Assembly (NCBI GenBank): GCA_933228675.1
Contig: OW121741.1
Span: forward strand, 23,294,724-23,358,723
DNA: 64,000 nucleotides
Reading direction: 5' to 3'
DNA from: Stomorhina lunata
Taxonomy: Eukaryota > Arthropoda > Insecta > Diptera > Rhiniidae
Shown here piece after piece: positions 26,601-37,469 of this stretch. The notes below the pieces were generated by a model. That model was given only the letters and a program-made list of their open reading frames with translations. It did no database searches and was not told the origin of the DNA. The position numbers and the translations under genes were made by a program. Positions within the stretch are counted from its first letter, which is position 1; each line of letters opens with the position of its first letter.

Positions 26601-26887
26601 AAGCCTTAGGTCAGTAAAGGTTTTCTATAGAAAAGCTTTAGGTCAGTAAAGGTTTTCTATAGAAAAGCTTTAGGTCAGTAAAGGTTTTCTATAGAAAAGC
26701 TTTAGGTCAGTAAAGGTTTTCTATAGAAAAGCTTTAGGTCAGTAAAGGTTTCTATAGAAAAGCATTAGGTTAGTAAAGGTTTTCTATAGAAAAGCTTTAG
26801 GTCAGTAAAGGTTTTCTATAGAAAAGCTTTAGGTCAGTAAAGGTTTTCTATAGAAAAGCTTTAGGTCAGTAAAGGTTTTCTATAGAT
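23672..26887 (+). repeat. Satellite array G, 32-bp period
   Basis: About 100 units; AGGTCAG recurs at 24961 and 24993. The unit is GGTCAGTAAAGG, TTTTCTATAGAAAA, GCTTTA. The core is the same 14-bp palindrome as in arrays A, D, E and F. A distinctive variant cluster (CTTAAGATGAGTAAAGG, then GATAAGCTTTCC) occurs at 23883 and about 26172, an offset of about 2289 bp. The first ~250 bp are degenerate. This is the same satellite as array H in the opposite orientation. Confidence 0.95.
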
Positions 26888-28099
26888 TTTTTTATATAAA
26901 AAACATTTTATTCGGTAAAAGTTTTCTACAAAAAAGCTTTAGTCCAGACCTGTCCAAAAACACATACATTAAAATTTGTATTTGTGGTAAACAGTTTTGA
27001 AAGCTTTTACGGTCAGTGTTGCCAGATTTATTTTTTTTTTTTTTCATATATTCAAGCATTCTTCATATAATCGGGCAAAAAATATTACCTTGTTGCACTG
27101 ACTTTGAAAAGACAATTTTAGTTTGAGCGGGACAAACATAGTTACGTTTCGCTCATACATAGTTTGTCGGTGTGAAAGCTTTAAAGCTCATTTCAAAAAG
27201 TTCGCACATTGTTCTGTAGAGCTGGACCGCTCCGCTTTAGTCAGTAAAATTATTTAGAGAAAGCTTTAAGCTGTAAAGTAAGCTATTCTATCTTCTTATA
27301 TGGAGAAAATTTTTCTGCTCTGAGCGTGCTTTTTTTCTATTTAAACTCTATAAGCAGGACAAAGGCTATTACATATTCTGAAAGCTTGAACATAATTATT
27401 CTTTCTTTTTTGATCCAATCGATATATATTTTCGTTAGAACACAATTTTTAATTTTTAATTTCTTAAAATTATTTTAAATGACGAAAAACAATAACCACA
27501 ATATTTGCTTTAAAAGTCCTAACATTTGTTTGTCTGTAACAAATATTTTTAGTTTCCTTTATGTCTCATAACCTCCCTAAGGACTTGAAGTATGTTTAAT
27601 TTATAAAAGTGTTTTAGTTTTTCTTTTAGACATTTTATTTGTGGTTTCACTTACAAATTCCTTTTATCTAATTGTTAAATCCAACAGACTACTATACATT
27701 AATTTAGATCTACAAAACTATTAAAAAGCATGTACGAATGATAAAGAAATACAATATTTTACAATTGTTTACCTCAGCAGTTCTAGGCATTACCAATGAT
27801 TTTGTTCTCTATCAAGATACAACCACAATCAGCATATGTCCCATATTTGCATTACAAAGTGCATATGAGATGTACAATGTCCCCTTTTCTACACTATAAA
27901 GTGCACAAGTAATAGACATATCCTCATTTCTTTCTTTTAACATGAATTTAACTTTTGCTTTCGCTTAAACTGTAGGGAAATTTGTATACATACACTGACA
28001 ATTCCTTGTGGTAAACTTCATTTTTATACAAATGAAATAAAGAACTCACACACACACACATTAAAAGCAATTCTAATGAAAATATCAGGGACCCGAAAT
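26888..28099. other. Spacer between arrays G and the TAACC field
   Basis: Moderately complex sequence at 26945-27300 contains GTCAGTGTTGCCAGATTT and GCTGGACCGCTCCGCTTTAG. It may be an old element, but I cannot assign it. The remainder is AT-rich, with (CA)n at about 28047-28060. Confidence 0.4.
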
Positions 28100-28890
28100 A
28101 ATTGTTATTTTTTTTTCAGATCAAAAAGGTTATGCAAAAATTCCCTTTATCTTCATTTGGGAATTTTTAACCATTATGGTCACATTTATAATATTTTGGT
28201 TACCTTAACCAATTACAATGATAAATTTTTTTATTGGTTATTAGTAACCAATTATATTAACCAAAAAAATATTATGGTTAAGAATAACCATTATTTCAAC
28301 CAAAAACTTTTTTTGGTTAGAAATAACCATTATGACCAAAAAAATTTTTTTTTGGTTATCATTTATGAAACAACCCACAGTGGTGCGTATGAGATTTTTT
28401 TCCAGTTATAAAATACTGGACGGATTTTTAGAACATCAGTAGAGCAGTGTTTAAGGATGTGTCTATCGGTAACAAAGTGAGCTCTACGTGGTCAAAATTT
28501 GCCATATTGGGCATAGTTTAGGTTTCTTAAGAAACATTAAGAAACCTAAAAGAAGAATTAGAATCCTTTCTAGCGATGTCAAATTTATTAAATCTTGATA
28601 ACGCGTTCAGAAGTAATTGGGTAATAAACATAGATAACCAAAAAAATATAAACAAATTTGATAATGGTTATTTTTAACCAAAAAATTTTTTTGGTTAGTG
28701 TTAATGGTTATTGAAGACCAAAAAAGTTTTTTGTTGATATAATGCTTATTTCTAACCAAAAAAAAATATTTCTCATTTTAATTGGTTACGATGACCAAAA
28801 TAAAATATATTCCTTGTTAATGGTTAATTATGACCATTACATAAATTCATTGACATTAATGGTTAAAAATGACCGTTTTGTAGTTTACCT
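28100..28890. repeat. TAACC/GGTTA palindromic repeat field
   Basis: There are many AACCATTA / TAATGGTTA and AACCAAAAA / TTTTTGGTTA pairs facing each other, for example at 28280-28370 and 28660-28720. The field is split by unrelated sequence at about 28375-28620 that contains a perfect 14-bp hairpin. Spacing is irregular (39 bp between AACCA at 28286 and 28325). Open frames at 28076-28411 and 28742-28942 run through these repeats and are not convincing genes. Confidence 0.75.
28517..28550. repeat. Perfect 14-bp stem hairpin
   Basis: TTTAGGTTTCTTAA (28517-28530) and TTAAGAAACCTAAA (28537-28550) are exact reverse complements around the 6-nt loop GAAACA. It lies in the non-repetitive insert of the TAACC/GGTTA field. 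There is no T-run or gene context that would make it a terminator. Confidence 0.85.
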
Positions 28891-29397
28891 TATAACTGTT
28901 ACGGTCCCTGGAAAATATAGTTCTTGCAATGATTCTTATTAATACAAAATTCACTTTTGTTTTCAATCCTATGTATGTATGAAAATATTTTTTATACATG
29001 ATATACACACACATATATATAAGCTCCTAAAAATTGACTACATACTCGTACATATAAATGTTTTATACACTTCAAACTATTCATTCATTTTCAATAGCAT
29101 CTAGTAACAATTGTGGTAAAAACTTTAAAAAAGTTTATTTTTTACAACTTTGCCCTGGGGTGTTTTAAAGATAGACATAGAGGCATACAAAAAAGAACAT
29201 ATTTGGAAACTAAAGTCTTAAGTTTTGAAATAAATATGTGTAATAAGAAAATCTTTTAAGTTTAGTGTTAATATCCTAACTTTTGTTATTAAAATTTTAT
29301 AGTTTCTTTTTTGACGTCATAAATTTAAGGAATAAAGGATAAAACTTGAAAGTAAAACAATTATTTTTTAAACTTTAAATCATAATTAAGAACACTG
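28891..29397. other. AT-rich spacer, no gene seen
   Basis: No supported feature; an alternating TATACACACACATATATATA-like stretch lies near 29000. Confidence 0.5.
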
Positions 29398-31536
29398 ACA
29401 TAAAGCTTTTCTATAGAAAACCTTTACTGAAATAAAGTTTTCCATAGCAAACCTTTGCTGACGTAAATCTTTTCTATATAAAATATTTACTGACTTAAAG
29501 CTTTTCTATAGAAAACCTTTACTGACATAAAGCTTTTCTATAGAAAACCTTTACTGACATAAAGCTTTTCTATAGAAAACCTTTACTGACATAAAGCTTT
29601 TCTATAGAAAACCTTTACTGACATAAAGCTTTTCTATAGAAAACCTTTACTGACATAAAGCTTTTCTATAGAAAACCTTTACTGACCTAAAGCTTTTCTA
29701 TAGAAAACCTTTACTGACCTAAAGCTTTTCTATAGAAAACCTTTACTGACCTAAAGCTTTTCTATAGAAAACCTTTACTGACCTAAAGCTTTTCTATAGA
29801 AAACCTTTACTGACCTAAAGCTTTTCTATAGAAAACCTTTACTGACATAAAGCTTTTCTATAGAAAACCTTTTCTGACCTAAAGCTTTTCTAATGAAAAC
29901 CTTTACTGACATAAAGCTTTTCTATAGAAAACCTTTACTGACCTAAAGCTTTTCTAATGAAAACCTTTACTGACCTAAAGCTTTTCTAACGAAAACCTTT
30001 ACTGACCTAAAGCTTTTCTAACGAAAACCTTTACTGACCTAAAGCTTTTCTAACGAAAACCTTTACTGACCTAAAGCTTTTCTATAGAAAACCTTAACTG
30101 ACCTAAAGCTTTTCTATAGAAAACCTTTACTGACCTAAAGCTTTTCTATAGAAAACCTTTACTAACCTAAAGCTTTTCTATAGAAAACCTTTACTGACCT
30201 AAAGCTTTTCTATAGAAAACCTTTACTGACCTAAAGCTTTTCTATAGAAAACCTTTACTGACCTAAAGCTTTTCTATAGAAAACCTTTACTGACCTAAAG
30301 CTTTTCTATAGAAAACCTTTACTGACCTAAAGCTTTTCTATAGAAAACCTTAACTGACCTAAAGCTTTTCTATAGAAAACCTTTACTGACCTAAAGCTTT
30401 TCTATAGAAAACCTTTACTGACCTAAAGCTTTTCTATAGAAAACCTTTACTGACCTAAAGCTTTTCTATAGAAAACCTTTATTGACCTGAAAACCTTTAC
30501 TGACCTAAAGCTTTTCTATAGAAAACCTTTACTGACCTAAAGCTTTCCTATAGAAAACCTTTACTGACCTAAAGCTTTTCTATAGAAAACCTTTACTGAC
30601 CTAAAGCTTTTCTATAGAAAACCTTTACTGACCTAAAGCTTTTCTATAGAAAACCTTTACTGACCTAAAGCTTTTCTATAGAAAACCTTTACTGACCTAA
30701 AGCTTTTCTATAGAAAACCTTTACTGACCTAAAGCTTTTCTATAGAAAACCTTTACTGACCTTAAGCTTTTCTATAGAAAACTTTTACTGACCTAAAGCT
30801 TTTCTATGGAAAACCTTTACTGACCTAAAGCTTTTCTATAGAAAACCTTTACTGACCTAAAGCTTTTCTATAGAAAACCTTTATTGACCTAAAGCTTTTC
30901 TATAGAAAACCTTTACTGACCTAAAGCTTTTCTATAGAAAACCTTTACTGACCTAAAGCTTTTCTATAGAAAACCTTTACTGACCTAAAGCTTTTCTATA
31001 GAAAACCTTTACTGACCTAAAGATTTTCTATAGAAAACCTTTACTGACCTAAAGATTTTCTATAGAAAACCTTTACTGACCTAAAGCTTTTCTATAGAAA
31101 ACCTTTACTGACCTAAAGCTTTTCTATAGAAAACCTTTACTGACCTAAAGCTTTTCTATAGAAAACCTTTACTGACCTAAAGCTTTTCTATAGAAAACCT
31201 TTACTGACCTAAAGCTTTTCTATAGAAAACCTTTACTGACCTAAAGCTTTTCTATAGAAAACCTTTACTGACCTAAAGCTTTTCTATAGAAAACCTTTAC
31301 TGACCTAAAGCTTTTCTATAGAAAACCTTTACTGACCTAAAGCTTTTCTATAGAAAACCTTTACTGACCTAATGCTTTTCTATAGAAAACCTTTACTGAC
31401 CTAAAGCTTTTCTATAGAAAACCTTTACTAACCTAAAGCTTTTCTATAGAAAACCTTTACTGACCTAAAGCTTTTCTATAGAAAACCTTTACTGACCTAA
31501 AGCTTTTCTATAGAAAACCTTTACTGACCTAAAGCT
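29398..31536 (-). repeat. Satellite array H, 32-bp period (inverted copy of G)
   Basis: CTTTACTGACCTAAAGC plus TTTTCTATAGAAAA repeats every 32 bp (TAGAAAAC at 30181 and 30213). It is the exact reverse complement of the array G unit. The left part (29400-29680) uses TGACATAAAG and the rest TGACCTAAAG. A local variant run, CTAATG/CTAACG in place of CTATAG, spans about 29890-30055. One deletion unit lies at about 30485-30495. Confidence 0.95.
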
Positions 31537-32394
31537 TATATATATTCTTCTCGATATAAAATTTTTTTTATTATAAAAAGTCTTCAGGCTAAAAAATATC
31601 ATCAGAAGAAAACCCACATCTATATTCCCCTAACACCTGAATGATGATTTTAATAAATCCTCTTAAAAATGCTCAACTAATTATTTATTTATCTTTGGCC
31701 AATTTATCAGCTTAACCTGCGTAAATTATTTAATAGCCTCACAAATTTAAAACTCCCCAAAAATGAATCTCTTTGACATAATTTTTAAACTGACAGCAGA
31801 TGTTGCAAAAATATATAAAAGAAACTTTAAAGATTTCCCCAAAGGCTACAACAAATGACATGCTCTTGCCTCCTGAAAAGAAAAAAACATCACGGGTATT
31901 AGCTTCCCAAAAAAATACCTTCTTCAAATAACAGTTTAACAAAAATAAACACAACTTATCAAGTTGTTCCAAGGTAGAAGTTAAGTGTTTAACACAATAT
32001 CTTGAGGGGAAAATAATATCATGAAAATCTTTTTCGAGGTTAAAGTCTTCAGACGTTAGACAATAAACTCGTGCTCGTATTAAAGAATAAATGTATTAGT
32101 TAAGGACACAAAGTTAAGTGAGGCTCATTTCTTTAGACCAGTGGGTATAATTTTGATTGAGGCTGAATGGGAAAAATTATAGAGATTCTTAGAATACATG
32201 GAAGATGTTTAAAAAATATTGCTAACATGAGAAATACGAGGCCTGTTTTAGAATTCATTGAATTGTTTTATAAATTTTAGAACTCATTTTTAAAAATTCT
32301 CATAAAAGATTAGATAAATGAACAAAAGGTTAAAACATCCAAAAGCAAAAAGAAGAAGATTGAATAATTCATTTGAAATGAAAAATTTAAGCAA
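31537..32394. other. AT-rich spacer, no gene seen
   Basis: The 77-codon open frame at 31739-31972 (minus) has no recognisable motif, splice context or partner. No other feature. Confidence 0.45.
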
Positions 32395-34475
32395 AATTTC
32401 AATTTTTTACATTGTTTACCTCATGTAAAAATTTAATTTTCTCATCTCTCACACTTAGTTCTTAGTTTTATAACAAAATATGTTAAATTTAGATAAAACT
32501 TAAATTCTTTACATTCTTTACCTCATGTAAACAATTGAGTTTTTTCATCACAACCACATAATTCTACATTTATAATAAAAACATCACTCTTAAACAAGAA
32601 ATCGTAAATTTGGGTAAATTTTTAATTCTTTACATTGTTTACATCATGTAAACAATTGAATTTTTACATCCTTACAACTTAATTTTTAATTTTATTAAAA
32701 AAATCTAAAATTTTGTATATATAATAGTACTTAACATTATTTACCTCGTGTAAACAATTATCTACTTCATGTAAACAATTGAATTTTCTCATCATTACCA
32801 TATAATTCTGCTTTTATAACGAAAACATTTCTCTCAAGCACATAAATCTTGGGGTCTTAAAGCAAGAAATTGTAAATTTGGGAAAATTTTTAATTCTTTA
32901 CATTGTTTACATCATGTAAACAATTGAATTTTGACCTCCTTACAACTTAATTTTTAATTTTATTACAAAAAATTTAAAATTTTGGATATATATCAATACT
33001 TAACATTATTTACCTCGTGTAAACAATTATCTACTTCATGTAAACAATTGAATTTTCTCATCATTACCACATAATTCTGCTTTTATAACGAAAACATCAC
33101 TCCTAAGCACATAAATCTTGGTGTTTTAAAACAAGAAATCGTAAATTTGAGTAAATTTTGAATTCTTTACATTGTTTGCATCATGTAAACAATTGAATTT
33201 GTACATCCTTATAGCTTAATTTTTAATTTTATTACAAAATATAAAAAATTTTGAATATATATCAGTATTTTACATTGTTTACCACATGTAAACAATTATC
33301 TAACTCATGTAAACAATTGAAATTTCACATCATAACCACTTAATTCTGCTTTTATAATAAAAACATCATTCTTAACCATATAAATCTTGGGGTTTTAAAA
33401 CAAGAATACGTAAACTTGGATAAATTTTTAATTCTTTACATTGTTTACATCATGTAAGCAATTGAATTTGTACATCCCCAAAACTTAATTTTTGATTTTA
33501 TCACAAAAAAATTAAAAATTTTGGATATATATCAATACTTTACATTATTTACTCCATGTAAAAAATTATTATTTTAGTTTTTAGTTTTTTACACCAAATC
33601 AAAAATTTTGCCCACATATCAATACTTAACATTATTTGCCAAAATTTTCAACTCATTTGCACTTAAAATTTTATTTGATTGCAAAGAAATTTGAAATTTA
33701 TTGTAAATTTCAATTGTTTACATTATTTACATCATGTAAACAGTTATCTAACTTATACAAGCAATCAAATTTTCTACTCATTGGCACTTAAAACTTGATC
33801 TTATATTATTAAATTTAAAATTTAGGGCAAATTACGATTTTTTACATATTTTACATGATGTATACATTTGTACCCCATGTAAACAATAAATTTTCCACTT
33901 ATTTTCTTTCTAATTTGCACTTATTTTGCCTTTAATAACAAGAAATCGAAAATTTAAGTAAATCTGTACTTTAGTTTGTTTACATCATGTAAAAAAAATA
34001 ATTTTTGTATCCTTCCAATATAATTCTTAAAGTTAATACCAGAAATTTAAAATTTTGGCAAAACTTAAATACTTTACATTATTAAGCTCACGTAAATAAT
34101 TGTCTAACACATAGAAACAATCAAATTTTCTACCAATTTTCACTTAAAACTTTAAATTTATTAAAAATATCAATTCTTTATATATTTTACCTCATGTAAA
34201 CAATTACCTACTTCGTGTAAAGAAATAATTTTCTTCTCTTAAACTTGATTTTGAATCAAAAAATTTAAAATTTAGACAAAATTACAAATATCTACATTCT
34301 TTACCTCTTGTAAACAAATGTACCTCATGTAAACATTAAATTTTTCATTTATTTTATAGTTTAATCACGAAAAAATCACTAATAAACTTTGCATTATATA
34401 GAAAGAAAATCGAAAATTAAGACAAATTTTTAATTTTTTACATTGTTGACATCATGTAAAAAGTTCAATTTTTAC
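32395..34475. repeat. TGTAAACA-rich array with 269-bp higher-order period
   Basis: Matching blocks start at about 32732, 33001, 33270 and 33540 (offsets 269, 269, 270). Each carries several TTTACATTGTTTAC / ATGTAAACAATTG segments and a shared body (CATAATTCTGCTTTTATAA, then AAAATTTTGGATATATATCA). The unit decays outward to about 34475. Perfect inverted repeats TTGTTTACAT-C-ATGTAAACAA occur near 32636 and 32905. GTAAACA is also the core forkhead-factor site; whether that matters is unknown. Confidence 0.88.
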
Positions 34476-36060
34476 ATCCTTATAGCTGACTTTCTCTAAG
34501 AGCCTGTTTTACTAAAACATATTTTGTGGTTTTGTAATGCAGTATTTTTTAGTCTGTCCCGACTCTAAGACCCAAAACGAACACAATGTCCTTGCTAGAA
34601 AAAAATGTATAAATATGTGTGTATATATGTTTTTAACATATTATATTGGTGTCATAAATTTATGAGGGTTTTACTTACATTTCTTGCTTTACTTTACTTA
34701 ACTTTTTCTCAACAGCAGCAAATCTTGACAAAATTGTTTTAATAAAAAGAACTTAAAAAAAATTGTATCATACTCTTTGCTTTGTCTGTGTGTATGTTTG
34801 AGTCCATACTCGTATAAATATAAGTGTTTGTTAACTTGGCTCTGTAATATGGAAAAGAAAAAAAAGAAAGAAAATAAGTGCCTCTTGGCCAATTTAATAA
34901 ATTTCACAAATGTTTTTGGTATTAAAAGTAAATGCTTGGGATGATTATTTGGTTTGTTTATTTTTCCTGGCTACGAATATGCAATTACTTATGTTTGACT
35001 TCCCTTTTTTTAGTTGACGAATAATTTATGGGGCGTCTATGTGTTAAAGTGTTAATTTAATGTATTTTTTTTTTTGAGGTTTTAAGGTGTTGAGGTTTGA
35101 TATTAAAAAAGTATTACTTATTTTATTTCGTTACTAAATGAATAGGAAAAACTATAGACTGGGTATAAGAATAAGGTTTAAGCATACGACCAGTCACATT
35201 ACTTTAGAGATTTTTTGATTTCTTTAGTTAAATTCATACATTAGCAAGTCCTTACATTTTACGAGACTGTCTACCTACAATCATCATATAGATTTCGCGT
35301 CCTCTACAATTGACGGAATCTGCAGGTTTGCTCTCTGGGTCTGCATGTTGACAACAAAATGATGTTTAATTTAGCAATGGGTACTGCCAGTATTACAACA
35401 AATAAAAGGAGTATGCAACATCTTCTTGAAGACCTTGGAATACATCGAAATCATTGAGTTATTCCTAGAAATGATGGCTACTGTATTATTGTTTAGGTGG
35501 TTGTTATTAACGGGCTGTCTTTGAAAGTTTCTAGCTTTAAATTTTTTACATTGGGCAACATGATTTCTTGAGACTTTCGCTACTTGGCATCCTGTTTTTA
35601 GGAAAAGCCTCTCGCCAAATTCCCATCTAGTTAGTTCAAAGGCCGAGCATATTTTAAAATTCCGTTAATTCCTCCAATTTCCTAGCCTTATCTTTGAATG
35701 ATTTTCCTCAACCTGGTCTTTCCATGGAATTTTTTCACGCCCCCTTTTACGAGGTCCCTTGGGATCGTTTTCGAAAAACTTCCTTGCTGGAGTACTTTCT
35801 CCCATTCGCACAACTGGTGTTGGATGCGCTTAACTATGTCCATGTCAGGGTATAACTCATTCGATGTCGATATACATTGTTGATGCACACTGGAACATCA
35901 GCCAGAGAGTTATCGACCGATTTTCCTGTTATCTTAGAGCTTTAAATTTCTCATAGTCGTAATACCTTGTTTAGTTTTAGACATTTTTGCGAAAAATTAC
36001 AAAGTAATGTTAAAAAATTTTATTAAAATTTTATGTAGTCAAATATCTCTTAAACTATGA
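34476..36060. other. Spacer; GC-richer anonymous block at 35270-35930
   Basis: The part to about 35250 is AT-rich. 35270-35930 has near-balanced composition and antiparallel open frames (35688-35888 minus, 35698-35883 plus). The minus frame contains CEWEKVLQQGSFSKTIPRDL, but I recognise no family. It may be decayed transposon sequence. From about 36035 the flank matches the dispersed repeat at 58507. Confidence 0.4.
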
Positions 36061-36074
36061 GAGATAAGGTAGTA
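36061..36074. repeat. Target site duplication, left copy (14 bp)
   Basis: GAGATAAGGTAGTA here is repeated exactly at 36810-36823 on the other side of the retrotransposon fragment. The related uninterrupted repeat at 58507-58555 reads through this point. Confidence 0.85.
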
Positions 36075-36809
36075 GGTTAGGTTAGGTTAGGCAGGATGCA
36101 GCCCATATGGTCCGCGTCACTTGGGTCCAGAGAGGTCCCTTTGTAGTTCCTGCAAATGGATAGAAGAGAAAGATAAAGGTTTCTAAACTACCCCAAAAGA
36201 TATAAGAGACTTAGTTAGAGCCATCCTGTTGCACCAATGAAGGAGCAAATTTTGCGAATACTGAGGTCCGCGATCTCTGAAAGATCATGCAAAAAAGGGA
36301 AACCCAAGTGGATTTTCCAAATATCAGCAAGGGCTGGGCAATGGCAGAGGAAGTGAGTGACGGTTTCCTCTTCCTCTACGTTGTGGCAGCTTCTGCAATA
36401 ATCATTACTATGAAGATTAAGTCTTCTAGCATGAGAACCTATCACCCAGTGTCCTGTGAGTACTGAGATGAGGGTGCGAAGTCTTTGGCGCGGAAGGCTA
36501 ACCAAGATTGCTGAACGCTTACAGTCGTAAGTTGGCCATGTAAGTCTAGATATCGAACAGGTCAATTCTGTGGACCAGTTGGTCTGTGCGGACCTAAAAA
36601 GAAACTGCTTAATGAGCAGTTTGCATGCAGAAAGCGGTAAACCTATGAATTGGTCAGTGTTCTCCTGACCAAGGAGAGCACCACCTTTCGCTAGGTTGTC
36701 CGCATTGATATTGCCTGGTACATTTCTATGACTGTGTACCCAGAAAAGTTCAATATTGGAATGTCTCGCCATCTCATTGAGGGATGCCCGGCATTCGCGG
36801 ATGAGAACG
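36075..36809 (-). mobile_element. 5'-truncated I-group non-LTR retrotransposon insertion
   Basis: A 735-bp minus-strand insertion is bounded by a 14-bp target duplication. Its 3' end is a short pentamer tail, three CCTAA-type repeats (GGTTAGGTTAGGTTAGG on the plus strand, 36075-36091). About 125 bp of 3' untranslated sequence precedes the coding end at 36215. The 5' end is truncated inside the RNase H domain, as is typical when target-primed reverse transcription stops early. Reverse transcriptase, endonuclease and ORF1 are absent, so the copy is not autonomous. Confidence 0.85.
36215..36809 (-). pseudogene. RNase H / C-terminal fragment of non-LTR retrotransposon ORF2
   Basis: An open frame of about 198 codons runs into the truncation point; the first Met is at 36772, but the homologous frame continues upstream (ECRASLNEM). 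Residues numbered from that Met: HSHRNVPGNINADNLAKGGA at 13-32 is the C-terminal RNase H motif, with the aspartate at D25. LRTLISVLTGHW is at 98-109. A C-x2-C-x10-H-x4-C cysteine cluster (C126, C129, H140, C145) is followed by PALADIW. This order is typical of the end of ORF2 in the I/R1/LOA group; Jockey-clade elements usually lack RNase H. No internal stop is present, so insertion is probably fairly recent. It is a dead fragment, not a host gene. Confidence 0.85.
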
Positions 36810-36823
36810 GAGATAAGGTAGTA
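36810..36823. repeat. Target site duplication, right copy (14 bp)
   Basis: Exact copy of 36061-36074 at the truncated 5' side of the retrotransposon fragment. Host repeat sequence resumes with AAGTAAGCATTTTTTT, matching 58546-58560. Confidence 0.85.
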
Positions 36824-37268
36824 AAGTAAGCATTTTTTTTGTTTTTTTTTTTAATTTTTGGAAAACATAAAAATCTTTTAGATCGGACGTAATTTTCGAA
36901 AGTTATACGGACCCAAAAGTTCTATATACCCGAGGTAGGCAACTTTCTAGTAGTTTAGAAATTGCAGAGTTAATACCACTGTGCACCAGGTAGTAAAGTT
37001 AGCATATTTTTTTCTCAATTTTTTTTTTAATTTTTGGAAAACATAAAAATCTTTTAGATCGGACGTAATTTTCGAAAGTTATACGGACCCAAAGGTTCTA
37101 TATACCCGAGGTAGGCAACTTTCTCCCACTGTAGAGCCCACTATGCTACAGACAAATACGTTCTTAAACATTGATCTAAAATTCTCACACCTCTTCTCTT
37201 GACGCTCTAAACTTTGTCAAAATCCGTCTAGTAGTTTAGAAACTGCAGAGTTAATACCACTGTGCACC
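36824..37268 (+). repeat. Dispersed repeat, tandemly duplicated, with internal deletion
   Basis: AGGTAGTAAAG starts at 36816 and 36988 (offset 172). Both copies contain CTTTTAGATCGGACGTAATT and ATATACCCGAGGTAGGCAAC and end with TTAATACCACTGTGCACC (to 36987 and 37268). The first copy lacks about 105 bp present in the second (37125-37229), and the sequence at the breakpoint is TCT in both. The same repeat, more diverged, is at 58507-58820. Confidence 0.85.
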
Positions 37269-37469
37269 ATTAACTTTATTTGCACACATTACTCCCCAAT
37301 ACTCCAATATTTAGCTTAAAAATGCTATGGGAGGCAAAGTTTTCAGAGCTTTTAAAGGCTATGTATTATAGCTTGATGTACGTGTTTAGTATCATTGGAT
37401 CGGGAAAGACCAGGAGATGAACAGTATGTAAAAATCTTTTTGAAGTGAGTTAATCGTTTTTTTATTCAA

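Noticed and set aside
28076..28411. 111-codon open frame
   Set aside because: The translation mirrors the GGTTA/TAACC repeat field; there is no domain, and it is a chance opening in A/T-rich repeats.
35688..35888. 66-codon minus frame with an antiparallel frame on the plus strand
   Set aside because: Somewhat gene-like composition, but no family recognised, stops on both sides and no splice signals; kept only as an anonymous block.
36075..36091. (TTAGG)3 as an interstitial telomere
   Set aside because: It is only three repeats long and lies exactly at the 3' end of a retrotransposon insertion with a target duplication, so it is the element's tail.
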